The notes: generated by a model from the sequence alone, not told the origin. A stretch of 64,000 nt of DNA from Pseudomonadota bacterium (GCA_018242505.1 JAFEBU010000065.1:1-64000), one strand, 5' to 3'; shown: positions 39,734 to 48,496, numbered from the stretch's first letter. Numbers and translations: made by a program.

Positions 39734-40561
39734 TCAGCCGTAGCTCTTGGCCATGCCGAAGGCGGGATCCATGGCCGCGCCGTAAGGTGGGAACGGGTAG
39801 CGCAGACCATTCTTGCCGAGATGGCCCATGCCCTCGATCGCACGCAGGAACTCGTCGGGCGGGCAGGCCATCAGGAGCTCGTCGTCGGCGACGCCGCCAT
39901 AGCGCCGCTCGGCGTAGCACGGCAGCGACAGCGAGGTCTGGCGCGTGGCGAGCGCCCGGCCCCAGGAGTCGGCGCAGGCGCTCTCGCCCGTCACCGTGAA
40001 GTCGTAACGGCGGTAGCGATGGAACTGCAGGCCGTTGATGAAATAGATCATCTGGCCCGGAGTGCCGTAGAACAGACAGATATCCGGCGGATCGAGCCGT
40101 GCCGAGCGCAGCGGCGACACCACCAGCCCGTTGTAGGTGCCGTCGGGAACGCGCGGCATCTGCGCCTGGTGTGCAGCCGAAGCTTCCTTGTTGCCGAACC
40201 ACACGCCGTTCATGTGGTCGCCCGACAGGAATCCCTCACCCGGATGGTTGAGGCCGACCACGCCACCACAGTTACCGCCGCGGGTATTGTCGACGGTGAT
40301 GCCGAGCGTGAAGCCGTACCAGCGTGACTGGGTCACCATCTGGCACATGGTGAACTTGAAGCCCTCGGTCGGCTTGCGCACGCCCGAGATCTTTTCCATG
40401 TCGGCCGGGTCCTCGAACAGCTTCATGCCGATCGGCTGGGTGCGGATGCGCAAGAGCTCGATCAGCTTGGCGCTCGCCTCGGCCAGCATCTTGCCGTCGA
40501 TCTTTTCCGGCGGTGTCCAGGGGGCGGTCTTGTAGCCCGGTGGCAAGGTCTGCACGTTCAT
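39734..40561 (-). CDS. DUF169 family protein
   Basis: A 275-residue protein with the DUF169 features: Cys-containing segments ESACADSWGRAL, LPCYAERRYGG and ADDELLMACPP. Function is unknown; the family is widespread, and the conserved Cys may bind metal or a cofactor (inference). The start has GGAGG (in AAGGAGGACGCC) 4 bases before the ATG. It is flanked by an SDR upstream and a 2H phosphoesterase downstream, with 21 and 1 bases between them. Confidence 0.83.
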   Translation of the reverse strand: MNVQTLPPGYKTAPWTPPEKIDGKMLAEASAKLIELLRIRTQPIGMKLFEDPADMEKISGVRKPTEGFKFTMCQMVTQSRWYGFTLGITVDNTRGGNCGGVVGLNHPGEGFLSGDHMNGVWFGNKEASAAHQAQMPRVPDGTYNGLVVSPLRSARLDPPDICLFYGTPGQMIYFINGLQFHRYRRYDFTVTGESACADSWGRALATRQTSLSLPCYAERRYGGVADDELLMACPPDEFLRAIEGMGHLGKNGLRYPFPPYGAAMDPAFGMAKSYG

Positions 40562-40582
40562 GGCGTCCTCCTTTGCTTGGCT

Positions 40583-41320
40583 TCAGGTGAGGTTCAGCCC
40601 ACCGTCGGCGATCAGGATCTCTCCCGTAACGTAGTCGTTGGCGCAGAAGGCGGCTACAAGATCGGCGATATCCTCGGGTTTCGCGGGACGGCGCATCGGC
40701 GCCTTGGTGTTCCAGAGGGCGTAGGCCTCGTCCCACCCCGTGCTCATCGCCGTATCGACCAGGCCAGGCGCCACGCAGTTCACGCGGATGTCGGGACCGA
40801 GCGTCAGCGCCAGCAGGCGCGTGGTGTGGTGCAGCGCCGCCTTGGACACCGCATAGGGAATCGAGGAGCCCTTCGGCCGCACGCCGGCATGGGTGCCGAT
40901 ATTGACGATGCAGCCCGGCCGGCCGGTCCTCGCCGATGCCCGGAGCGCCGATTCGGCCTCCGCAATGAGCATCCAGGGCGCGATCAGATTGACATCCATC
41001 ATGCGCCGCCAGACCTCGGGAGTCGCCGCCTTGAGATCGGCATGAGGAAAACGCGCCACGACGCCCGCGTTGTTCACCAGCACATCGAGTCGGCCATGCC
41101 GGTCGAGGATCTCGCGCACCAGAGTGCCTGCCCGCTCGACCTTCTCAAGATCGGCGGCATGATAGCTCGAGCCCGGCAGCTCAGCCAGCAAGGCGGAGGC
41201 TTCCGCGAGGGGCCGACGCCCGTGCAACGCCACGCGATAGCCCTCGCGCGCGAGGCGGCGCGCAATCGCGGCGCCGATGCCCTGCGTCGAGCCGGTGACG
41301 AGGGCGACGCGCTCAGACAC
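40583..41320 (-). CDS. SDR-family oxidoreductase
   Basis: A 245-residue classical SDR. The NAD(P) motif TGSTQGIG is at 9-16, NNAG near 83, and YAVSK supplies Tyr and Lys. The residue 13 before that Tyr, usually the catalytic Ser, is Thr here (IGTHAG), which can substitute. The last 8 bases of the hydrolase gene overlap the start. The substrate is unknown. It is a paralogue of the hbdH-type SDR in the same operon and of the partial SDR at the right edge. Confidence 0.86.
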   Translation of the reverse strand: MSERVALVTGSTQGIGAAIARRLAREGYRVALHGRRPLAEASALLAELPGSSYHAADLEKVERAGTLVREILDRHGRLDVLVNNAGVVARFPHADLKAATPEVWRRMMDVNLIAPWMLIAEAESALRASARTGRPGCIVNIGTHAGVRPKGSSIPYAVSKAALHHTTRLLALTLGPDIRVNCVAPGLVDTAMSTGWDEAYALWNTKAPMRRPAKPEDIADLVAAFCANDYVTGEILIADGGLNLT

Positions 41321-42101
41321 GGGACTGCAAGGCCGCGAGCGTCTCGTCCGGCCGTTCCACCATCATGAAGTGTCCGCAATTGGGAATGATGACCGTCTGC
41401 GAACCGGCAATGGCGGCGGCCAGCGGCTTTGCCTTGGCGGCCGGCGTCATGAGATCGCCGTCGCCCAGCACCAGCACGGTCGGACATCTGACCGCGGCGG
41501 CGCGTGCCGGCGCATCCTTGTAGGCGTTGCAGGCCGCAAGATCGGCATGGATCACGTCCGGCTTGTTGCGCGCCAGCACCGAGAGCGACTCGCGCCGCAG
41601 CCACAGGCCCGGCGAAACCATGCCGCCCTTGTGCAGGGCGTTGCCCATACCCCAGAAGGTCATCAGTTCCTGGACCTTCAGCGTGTTGGCCTTGGCCGAC
41701 TCGAGCATCTCCGGATGCACCGGCATCTCCGACGCCACACCGCAGAGACCGAGCGCCCGCACCTTCCCGCCATGGCGAGCCGCACATTCGAGGGCGACCA
41801 GTGCACCCATGGAGTGGCCGACCAGAGCGGCGGTCTTGAGGCCGGCGGCGGCGATCAGCGCCGCCGTCCAGTCGGCCATCGCGGCGATGGTCGTGAGCAT
41901 CGGTCCGTCCGACCAGCCGTGGGCCGGGAAATCGACCGCCAGCACGCTCCGCCCATGGTGGGCGAACCAGCGAGTCTGCAACCGCCATGCCGTGCGATCG
42001 AAGCCCGCGCCATGGAGGAAGATCACCGCTGGCTTCGCCGCATCGAAGGCCACACCGCCCGTCGTCGCGAACACGCCGCGCCCCTCAACCTTGAGCTCCA
42101 T
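41313..42101 (-). CDS. Alpha/beta-hydrolase
   Basis: A 262-residue hydrolase. It has HGAGFD (oxyanion strand) near 30-35, the nucleophile elbow GHSMG near 95-99, an acid in GDGDLMTP, and the His in CGHFMM near the C-terminus: the full Ser-Asp-His triad. It is the fourth gene of the seven-gene operon, 2 bases after metY. The ester or acyl substrate is unknown. Confidence 0.88.
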   Translation of the reverse strand: MELKVEGRGVFATTGGVAFDAAKPAVIFLHGAGFDRTAWRLQTRWFAHHGRSVLAVDFPAHGWSDGPMLTTIAAMADWTAALIAAAGLKTAALVGHSMGALVALECAARHGGKVRALGLCGVASEMPVHPEMLESAKANTLKVQELMTFWGMGNALHKGGMVSPGLWLRRESLSVLARNKPDVIHADLAACNAYKDAPARAAAVRCPTVLVLGDGDLMTPAAKAKPLAAAIAGSQTVIIPNCGHFMMVERPDETLAALQSRV

Positions 42102-42103
42102 GG

Positions 42104-43399
42104 TCAGCCTTTCTGGGACGCGCGCAGCGCCTGGCCGAGATCGTCCAGAAGATCGTCGGGATCTTCGAGACCGACCGAAAGCCGGATCATACCTTCGCCG
42201 ATGCCGGCCGCCTGCAACGCCGCGGCATCGAGCTGGGCATGCGTCGTCGAGGCAGGATGGATCACCAGCGACTTGGCGTCGCCGACATTGGCAAGGTGCG
42301 AGAAGAGTTTCAGCCGCTCGATGAAGCGCCGGCCCGCCTCGCGTCCGCCCTTGATGTCGAAACTGAAGATCGAGCCTGCGCCTTTGGGCAGGAGCTTCTT
42401 CGCCAGCTCATGGTCGGGATGGTCGGCAAGCTCCGGCGAGGCGATTCGTTCGACGGCCGAATTGCCCTTCAGGAAGGCGATGACCTTGCGCGCGTTTTCG
42501 CCATGCCGCACCATGCGCAGCGGCAAGGTCTCCAGCCCCTGCAAGAGATAGAATGCGTTCTGGGGCGCCAGGCAGCAGCCGAAATCGCGGACGCCCTCGG
42601 CCCGCGCCCTCATGATGAAGGCATGCGGGCCGAACTCCTCGGCGAAATCGATGCCGTGATAGCCGGCATAGGGCTCGGTGAGCGTCGGAAACTTGCCGGA
42701 AGCCTCCCAGTCGAAGCGGCCCGCTTCCACGATCACGCCGCCGATCGCCACGCCATGGCCGCCGATGAACTTGGTCGCCGAATGGTAGACGATGTCGGCG
42801 CCGAGCGTCAGCGGCCGGCAAAGCACGGGTGACGCGAACGTGTTGTCGACCATCAGCGGGATCTTCGCCGCATGGGCGATCGCGGCGATCCTCGGGACGT
42901 CGAGCACCTCGCCGCCGGGATTGCCGATCGTCTCGCCCAGGACCAGCCGCGTCTCGGGCTTGATCGCCCTGGCAAAGCCGTCGTGATCGCGTGGATTGAC
43001 GAACGTCGTCTCGATGCCGAAGCGCGGCAAGGTGAGCGCCAGCATGTTGCGTGTGCCGCCATAGAGCGATGTCGAGGCGACGATGTGCCCACCTGCGCCC
43101 ATCAGCGTGGCGATGGCGATGTGCAGCGCCGCCTGCCCGCTCGACACTCCGAGCGCGCCCGACCCTTCCTCCAGCGCCGCCACGCGCTCCTCGAACACCG
43201 CCACGGTCGGGTTGGAGATGCGGCTGTAGATATGGCCGCCGACCTCGAGATTGAACAGGCTCGCGGCATGATCGACATCGCGGAAGACGTAGGACGTCGT
43301 CTGGTAGATCGGGACGGCCCGCGCACCGGTCGCCGGATCGGGATGCTGGCCCGCATGCAGGGCCAGCGTATCGGGCTTCAGGCACTCGGCGTCGGCCAC
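42104..43399 (-). CDS. metY: O-acetylhomoserine sulfhydrylase (MetY-type, Cys/Met metabolism PLP enzyme)
   Basis: A PLP enzyme that makes homocysteine from an O-acylhomoserine and sulfide. The 431-residue length and the opening (ALHAGQHPDPATGARAVPIYQTTSY) are of the MetY class. The PLP Lys is K210 in HSATKF, and IGNPGG precedes it. Start GTG 43399, with AGAGG upstream, is 11 bases after hbdH. An O-succinyl substrate (MetZ) cannot be excluded by eye. Confidence 0.85.
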   Translation of the reverse strand: MADAECLKPDTLALHAGQHPDPATGARAVPIYQTTSYVFRDVDHAASLFNLEVGGHIYSRISNPTVAVFEERVAALEEGSGALGVSSGQAALHIAIATLMGAGGHIVASTSLYGGTRNMLALTLPRFGIETTFVNPRDHDGFARAIKPETRLVLGETIGNPGGEVLDVPRIAAIAHAAKIPLMVDNTFASPVLCRPLTLGADIVYHSATKFIGGHGVAIGGVIVEAGRFDWEASGKFPTLTEPYAGYHGIDFAEEFGPHAFIMRARAEGVRDFGCCLAPQNAFYLLQGLETLPLRMVRHGENARKVIAFLKGNSAVERIASPELADHPDHELAKKLLPKGAGSIFSFDIKGGREAGRRFIERLKLFSHLANVGDAKSLVIHPASTTHAQLDAAALQAAGIGEGMIRLSVGLEDPDDLLDDLGQALRASQKG

Positions 43400-43410
43400 G
43401 GTCAATCCTC

Positions 43411-44196
43411 TTACTGCGCGGTCCAGCCACCGTCGGAGACAAGCTGGGTGCCCTGCATGTTGGACGCTGCATCGGACGTCAGGAAGATGGCAAGTGCTGC
43501 GATCTGCTCGGGTTTGGTGAATTGCAGTTGCGGCTGCTTCTCCGCCAGAAGGTCGCGATTCGCCTTCTCGACGGTGATGTTCTCGGCCTTGGCCCGCGCT
43601 TCGATCTGCGCTTGCACCAGCGGCGTCAGCACCCAGCCCGGACAGATGGCATTGCAGGTGACGCCTGAATCGGCACATTCGATGCCGACCACCTTCGTGA
43701 GGCCGATGATCCCGTGCTTGGCCGCGACGTAGGCCACCTTGTGCGCCGAGGCGACCAGGCCATGCGTGCTGGCGATATTGATGATGCGGCCCCATTTTTT
43801 CGCCTTCATCGCCGGCAAGGCGGCGTGGATGGCGTGGAACGTGGCGCTGAGGTTGATGGCGATGATGGCGTCCCACTTCTCGGGCGGGAATTCCTCGATC
43901 GGCGCGGTGAACTGGATTCCGGCATTGTTCACCAGGATATCGACGCCGCCGAACGCTGCCTGGCTCTTGGCCACGAGATCGGCGATCTGCGCCGGCTTGC
44001 TCATGTCGGCGCCGTTGTACTCGACCCGGACACCGTTCTTCTTCGCCATGTCTTCGCGCAGCTTCGCGATCGCGGCCTGATCGCCGAAGCCGTTCAGCAT
44101 GACGTTGCACCCCTCGGCGGCGAAAGCCTCGGCGATGGCCTGGCCGATCCCGCTCGTCGAGCCGGTGACGATGGCCGATTTACCCTTGAGCGACAT
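43411..44196 (-). CDS. hbdH: 3-hydroxybutyrate dehydrogenase
   Basis: A 261-residue SDR that interconverts 3-hydroxybutyrate and acetoacetate, in polyhydroxybutyrate/ketone-body metabolism. TGSTSGIG at 11-18, NNAG, the catalytic Ser in IASTHG, and YVAAK; the C-terminal PGWVLTPLVQ segment matches the bacterial BdhA subgroup rather than generic SDRs. Eight bases after DUF1192. ATG 44196 is the first that gives MSLKGKSAIVTG. Confidence 0.88.
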   Translation of the reverse strand: MSLKGKSAIVTGSTSGIGQAIAEAFAAEGCNVMLNGFGDQAAIAKLREDMAKKNGVRVEYNGADMSKPAQIADLVAKSQAAFGGVDILVNNAGIQFTAPIEEFPPEKWDAIIAINLSATFHAIHAALPAMKAKKWGRIINIASTHGLVASAHKVAYVAAKHGIIGLTKVVGIECADSGVTCNAICPGWVLTPLVQAQIEARAKAENITVEKANRDLLAEKQPQLQFTKPEQIAALAIFLTSDAASNMQGTQLVSDGGWTAQ

Positions 44197-44204
44197 GTTA
44201 ACTC

Positions 44205-44393
44205 TCACCTCTTGAACAGCGATGCAGCCACGGAAGCGTGGCTCTGCTTTGCCCCGATCTTGGCCTCGACGCGCTCGATCTCGGCTTTCAGAACGGCGAC
44301 GTACTCCTTGAGGTCCTCGATGTTCATATCGTCGAGGTTGAGAGGTTTCGTCTTCTTCTGTCGGGGATCGAGATCGTCGAGGTCGAAGGCCAT
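44205..44393 (-). CDS. DUF1192 small protein
   Basis: A 62-residue protein with an acidic start (MAFDLDDLDP) and an amphipathic, likely coiled, middle (DLKEYVAVLKAEIERVEAKI). It is characteristic of alphaproteobacteria. Function is unknown; short coiled-coil proteins of this sort may bind a partner. It opens the seven-gene minus operon and faces a quinone oxidoreductase across a 66-base gap. Confidence 0.85.
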   Translation of the reverse strand: MAFDLDDLDPRQKKTKPLNLDDMNIEDLKEYVAVLKAEIERVEAKIGAKQSHASVAASLFKR

Positions 44394-44459
44394 GGCGCGA
44401 CTCCACGGAAGCGGCTAAGGGAGACCTAGCATCGCTCCCACCGAACCGAAAGGCCGCCC

Positions 44460-45452
44460 ATGAGCGCACTTCCCGCCACGATGATGTGTGTCGAGATCAA
44501 GACTCCGGGGGGACCGGAGGTGCTGGTGCCGACGCAGCGGCCGGTGCCGCACCCGAAGCCGGGCGAGCTTCTGATCAAGGTGGCGGCGAGTGGTGTCAAC
44601 CGACCCGACCTCGCGCAGCGCGCCGGCAGCTATCCGCCGCCGCCAGGCGCTTCCGACTTGCCGGGGCTCGAAGCGGCGGGCACAGTCGCCGCCATCGGTG
44701 CAGGCGTGAGCGGCTGGAGCGTGGGCGATGCGGTGTGCGCGCTGACACCCGGCGGATCGTACGCCGAATACTGCACCGCGCCCGCACCGCAGTGTCTGCC
44801 GTTGCCCAAGGGCTTCGATATGTTGCACGCCGCAGCGCTGCCCGAGAACTACTTCACGGTCTGGCACAACCTCTTCGAACGCGGCCGGCTCGCCCAGGGC
44901 GAAGCGGTGCTGATCCACGGCGGTGCCAGCGGCATCGGCACCACAGCGATCCAGCTCGCCAAGGCGTTCGGCGCGACAGTCTTCACCACCGTGCGCAACA
45001 GGGAAAAGGCGGAAGCGGTGACGAAGCTCGGCGCCGATCATGCCGTGATCTACAAGGACAACGACTGGGCCGCCGAGGTGAAGAAGCTGTCGGGCGGCGT
45101 CGATGTCGTGCTCGACATGGTGGCGGGCGATTACCTACCCAAGAACCTGCAGCTCCTGAAGCAGGACGGACGCTGCGTCGTGATTGCGTTGCAGGGAGGC
45201 GCGACGGCAACGATCAGCGCCGGCATCGTGATGGTGAACCGCCTCACCCTCACCGGCTCGACGCTGCGGCCCCAGAGCGTCGCCAGCAAGGGCCGCATGG
45301 CGCAGGGCCTGAAGGAAAAGGTCTGGCCGCTGCTGGAGAGTGGCAAGATCCGACCGATCCTCTACAAGACCTTCCCGCTCAAGGAGGCTGCCGCGGCGCA
45401 CGCCGAGCTCGAGCACGCCAACCATGTCGGCAAGGTGATGCTGACCGTGTGA
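44460..45452 (+). CDS. NAD(P)H-quinone oxidoreductase (zinc-free MDR family)
   Basis: A 330-residue medium-chain reductase/dehydrogenase of the QOR/PIG3 type. It has the NAD(P) segment HGGASGIGTTAIQLAKAFG near 150-170 and no zinc-ligand Cys pattern. It reduces quinones or conjugated carbonyls with NADPH. The stop codon abuts a perfect hairpin shared with the convergent trcR. A partner of DUF1192 in arrangement only. Confidence 0.9.
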   Translation: MSALPATMMCVEIKTPGGPEVLVPTQRPVPHPKPGELLIKVAASGVNRPDLAQRAGSYPPPPGASDLPGLEAAGTVAAIGAGVSGWSVGDAVCALTPGGSYAEYCTAPAPQCLPLPKGFDMLHAAALPENYFTVWHNLFERGRLAQGEAVLIHGGASGIGTTAIQLAKAFGATVFTTVRNREKAEAVTKLGADHAVIYKDNDWAAEVKKLSGGVDVVLDMVAGDYLPKNLQLLKQDGRCVVIALQGGATATISAGIVMVNRLTLTGSTLRPQSVASKGRMAQGLKEKVWPLLESGKIRPILYKTFPLKEAAAAHAELEHANHVGKVMLTV

Positions 45453-45480
45453 GATATCGGCGCCGCGCGGCGCCGATATC
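45453..45480. terminator. Perfect 12-bp-stem bidirectional hairpin between convergent genes
   Basis: GATATCGGCGCC, loop GCGC, GGCGCCGATATC: all 12 pairs match. It begins directly after the quinone-reductase stop, and its last two bases are in the trcR stop. There is no strong T-run on either side, so it may stop RNA polymerase with Rho or protect both mRNA 3' ends. Confidence 0.7.
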
Positions 45481-46135
45481 AGTTGCTGTGCTCGTTTGCG
45501 TCTGCCGACTCGATATCCGGCTGGTCGGCCTCGGCCGGGTCGACGGCCTCCGCTCCAGTCGGCGGCTCCAGCGGCGGGAGCCCGGCCTTCTTGCGCGCGG
45601 CATCCTCGCGCGCAGCCTTGCGGCGTGCGCGGTCGACGGCGTCGTTCAGGTCCTTGAGGGTGCACAGCCCCAGCGTCACAGGATCGCGCGGCCGGACGTT
45701 CTGCATGTTCCAGTGCGTCCGGTCCCGCACCGACTGGACGGTGCTCTTGGTCGAGCCGACCAGCTTGGCGACCTGGCTGTCCTGCAATTCGGGATGGACC
45801 TTGAGCAGCCAGGCAATGGCATCGGGGCGATCCTGGCGCTTGGCGACGGGCGTATAGCGCGGCCCTTTCGAGCGGGCGACGGGCTCGGGAACATCGCGCG
45901 GGCTGAGCTTCAACCGGGCCGATGGATCGGCTTCGCAGCGCTTGATCTCTTCCTTTGTGAGCTGGCCGTTGGTGGTGGGGTCGAGGCCGGTCATGCCACC
46001 TGCGACCTCGCCATCCGCAATCGCCTGGATCTCAAGCGGATGCAGGCCGGTGAAAGCCGAAATCTGGTCGAAGGTCAGGGTCGTGTTCTCGACGAGCCAC
46101 ACGGCCGTCGCCTTGGGCATCAACACTTGCGACAT
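45479..46135 (-). CDS. trcR: Cell-cycle transcriptional regulator TrcR (DUF1013)
   Basis: A 218-residue alphaproteobacterial protein: the N-terminal TAVWLVENTTLTFDQISAFTGLHPLEI and the middle DSQVAKLVGSTKSTVQSVRDRTHW look like two helix-turn-helix-like segments, and the C-terminus is acidic and Ala/Pro-rich. DUF1013 is annotated as TrcR, associated with cell-cycle regulation. AGGAGAG precedes the ATG. It is convergent with the quinone reductase. Confidence 0.85.
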   Translation of the reverse strand: MSQVLMPKATAVWLVENTTLTFDQISAFTGLHPLEIQAIADGEVAGGMTGLDPTTNGQLTKEEIKRCEADPSARLKLSPRDVPEPVARSKGPRYTPVAKRQDRPDAIAWLLKVHPELQDSQVAKLVGSTKSTVQSVRDRTHWNMQNVRPRDPVTLGLCTLKDLNDAVDRARRKAAREDAARKKAGLPPLEPPTGAEAVDPAEADQPDIESADANEHSN

Positions 46136-46155
46136 GAATTACTCTCCTGCGCCCG

Positions 46156-46184
46156 GGTATAGAGACCCCGCCAGCGCCAGCCAA
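46156..46184 (-). promoter_or_regulatory. Putative trcR promoter
   Basis: Minus strand: -35 TTGGCT (46179-46184), 17-base spacer, -10 TATACC (46156-46161), ending about 20 bases before the start codon. Confidence 0.45.
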
Positions 46185-46220
46185 CCCGAAAAGCACTGTC
46201 TGCAGAAGGAACAAAAGGAA

Positions 46221-46243
46221 ACGGCCGGGGGTTACCCGGCCGT
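46221..46243 (-). terminator. Rho-independent terminator of the OmpA gene
   Basis: ACGGCCGGG/CCCGGCCGT, a perfect 9-bp stem with a 5-base loop, followed on the minus strand by TTTCCTTTTGTT. It lies 25 bases after the OmpA stop. Confidence 0.8.
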
Positions 46244-46268
46244 CCCGAAATTTACGCTTCGGATGTGA

Positions 46269-47240
46269 TTACTGGATCACGATCACGACACGGCGGTTCT
46301 GCGGCTCGCGCACGCCATCGGCGGTCGGAACCAGCGGATCGGCCTCGCCCTTGCCGACGACCGAGATCGCCGTCGCCGGCACGCCGTCACGCACCAGAGC
46401 GTCCTTGACCGCATTCGCACGACGCAGCGACAGCGCCATGTTGTAGTTCTCCGGGCCCGACCGATCGGTATGGCCGGTTGCGGTGATGCGGGCATTGCCC
46501 TTGGTCTTGTAGGCGTCGGCCGCCTGCCTGATCGTGTTCAGGGCCTGCTGCGAGAGGTTCGAGCGGTCCCAATCGAAGAACACCATGAACGACGGGGCAG
46601 CCACCGGCGGCGGCGGCGGCGGCGGCGCGGCCATGGCCGGGGCACCGAACTTGACCTGCAGGCCGAGCATCACGCTGAAGTTGTTGTTGCTGTAGCTGCC
46701 GTACGCCGTGTTGGGGTTCGTCGTGCCGTAATAGCGGCCGTCGAGGTTGATGCGGAAGTTGGTATCGACATTCCAGCCGAGACCGATAATGCCCTGGTAG
46801 GCAAACACGGTGTTGCTCAGCGACGTCGTGTTGCCGAACGCATCGAAGCCGTCGACAAAACCGATACCGGCACCGGCACCGATATACGGCGTGATCACCG
46901 CACCCGGAGCGAAGTCATACAGCAAGTTGGCGAGAACGCCGACCTGGTTGATGTTGCGGCTGGTGTTGGCCCAGCCCCACGGGGCCGAACCGCTCACGCT
47001 GGCCGAGTTCTGACGGAACACGCCTTCCAACTCGACGCGCGGGCCGACGAAATCATAGCCGATGACGCCACCGGCAGCCCAGCCGGTCTGTGGCGCAACG
47101 TTTAAGCTGCCCGCGTTGGTGTTGAGCAGCCAGTTGAGGCCGCCTTCCGCGCCGATGTAGAAACCCGACGACGGAGTCTGCGCCTGGGCCATGACCGGCA
47201 ACGCCACGAGCGCCGCAGCAGCCACAAAAGCCTTTTTCAT
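46269..47240 (-). CDS. OmpA-family outer-membrane protein
   Basis: A 323-residue porin-like protein. It has a signal peptide (cleavage after AQA, ~residue 21) and an N-terminal 8-stranded OmpA/Lom barrel (GFYIGAEGGLNWLL to VMLGLQVKFG, ~25-200). A short Pro-rich linker follows, then an OmpA C-terminal peptidoglycan-binding domain (~215-323) with FDWDRSNLS, TGHTDRSG and NRRVVI. GGGGAAG precedes the ATG, and a strong promoter and terminator bracket the gene, as expected for an abundant envelope protein. Confidence 0.93.
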   Translation of the reverse strand: MKKAFVAAAALVALPVMAQAQTPSSGFYIGAEGGLNWLLNTNAGSLNVAPQTGWAAGGVIGYDFVGPRVELEGVFRQNSASVSGSAPWGWANTSRNINQVGVLANLLYDFAPGAVITPYIGAGAGIGFVDGFDAFGNTTSLSNTVFAYQGIIGLGWNVDTNFRINLDGRYYGTTNPNTAYGSYSNNNFSVMLGLQVKFGAPAMAAPPPPPPPVAAPSFMVFFDWDRSNLSQQALNTIRQAADAYKTKGNARITATGHTDRSGPENYNMALSLRRANAVKDALVRDGVPATAISVVGKGEADPLVPTADGVREPQNRRVVIVIQ

Positions 47241-47704
47241 GAGTTCTTCCCCTCGTTGAAACTGACGAGCGTTGGAGGCTGGGTGTTTCCAACTCCGCGC
47301 CGAATATACACATCGGCTTTGGTGCAGTGCAAGGAAGGCCGGCGTTTTCATGGCCGACCTGTGGCCGTCGAGCAACAGTATTGCGCGCTGTCCAGGAGGC
47401 CACTTTTTTGCACGCTGATTGCACTTCCAGGTCCTGCAGATTGAGTGCCAGGAACCGGTGGATCGACCATATCTTGCGGTCTATCAGGATTATCCTGAGG
47501 ACGGGCGCGACTCTCTCCGGTCTTCATAGATTGGTTTAATGTCACTGCATAAATGAAATTTACCATCGTAAAGATGGCGGCCCACAATGGCCGCCCGTCG
47601 TCGTGCCATGGGTCTGCCGGGGTCTGCGGCAGCATTTTATGTCGCCGGAGTCCGAAGGCTGCGGTAAACCGCCGTTCACAGCAATGGACCGACGAGGAAA
47701 TACG
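47241..47704. other. 464-base intergenic region, no gene
   Basis: The largest gap in the window, between the divergent OmpA and crotonase genes. It holds the OmpA promoter and several dyads: TCAGGAT-t-ATCCTGA (47484-47498), TTTAC-catc-GTAAA (47559-47572) and GGCGGCC-cacaat-GGCCGCC (47576-47595). Short open frames here have no ribosome site or family resemblance. GAGGAAA before 47705 is the crotonase ribosome site. Confidence 0.6.
47303..47332 (-). promoter_or_regulatory. Putative OmpA promoter
   Basis: Minus strand: -35 TTGCAC (47327-47332), 18-base spacer, -10 TATATT (47303-47308), with a ~55-base leader to the ATG. Confidence 0.55.
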
Positions 47705-48496
47705 ATGGGCCAGTACAGCAAGGTCGAAACCGCAGGCCGCCTTTTGGTCGTCACCATCAACCGGCCGGAGGTCTACAATGCCTGCCACCCGATGGCGAAC
47801 CAGGAGCTGGTCGAAGCCTTCGACGAGTTCCATGCCAACCCCGATCTCTGGGTCGCCATCATCACCGGTGCGGGCGACAAGGCCTTCTGTGCCGGCAATG
47901 ACCTCAAATACCATGCTGAGTTGCAGGCCAAGACTGGCAAACGGCCGGTCCATCCGCTGAAAGGCTTCGGCGGGCTCACCAATCGCCATGACCTCGACAA
48001 GCCGGTGATCGCCGCCGTGAATGGCGTCGCCATGGGTGGCGGGTTCGAGATCGCGCTCGCCTGCGACATCATCGTCGCGTCGGACAAGGCGACCTTCGCC
48101 CTGCCCGAGCCGAAGGTCGGACTGGCAGCCGGCGCCGGCGGCATGCAGCGTCTCTCGCGCATGATCCCGCTCAAGAAGGCGATGGGCATGATGCTGACCG
48201 GCCGGCATGTCCCGGCCAAGGAAGGTTACGAGCTCGGCTTCGTGACCGAGGTCGTGCCCCATGGCGAGCTGATGACTGCCGCCAAGCGCTGGGCCAACGA
48301 CATCCTCGCCTGCTCGCCCATGTCGGTCCGCGCCACCAAGCAGGTTGTCATGCGTTCGCTCGACACGCCCATCCTCGAGAGCGCAATGCACAACCTGCAC
48401 TACCCTGCCTTCGTGGCGATGACCCGCAGCGAGGATACGGTCGAAGGACCCAAGGCGTTCGCCGAGAAGCGCAAGCCGAACTGGAAAGGCCGGTAA
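47705..48496 (+). CDS. Enoyl-CoA hydratase/isomerase (crotonase) family protein
   Basis: A 263-residue crotonase. The oxyanion-hole segments are AFCAGNDLK (60-68) and GVAMGGGFE (107-115). The first catalytic Glu is E135 (LPEPK). The second, in ECH the Glu of MEMVLTG, is Gly161 here (MGMMLTG). So water activation by a Glu pair is not available, and a different crotonase reaction is likely (isomerase, CoA-hydrolase or lyase). GAGGAAA precedes the ATG. It converges with the MBL gene. Confidence 0.87.
   Translation: MGQYSKVETAGRLLVVTINRPEVYNACHPMANQELVEAFDEFHANPDLWVAIITGAGDKAFCAGNDLKYHAELQAKTGKRPVHPLKGFGGLTNRHDLDKPVIAAVNGVAMGGGFEIALACDIIVASDKATFALPEPKVGLAAGAGGMQRLSRMIPLKKAMGMMLTGRHVPAKEGYELGFVTEVVPHGELMTAAKRWANDILACSPMSVRATKQVVMRSLDTPILESAMHNLHYPAFVAMTRSEDTVEGPKAFAEKRKPNWKGR

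Noticed and set aside
47327..47539. Short open frames in the OmpA-crotonase gap as genes
   Set aside because: No ribosome site, no family resemblance, and they overlap promoter and dyad elements.
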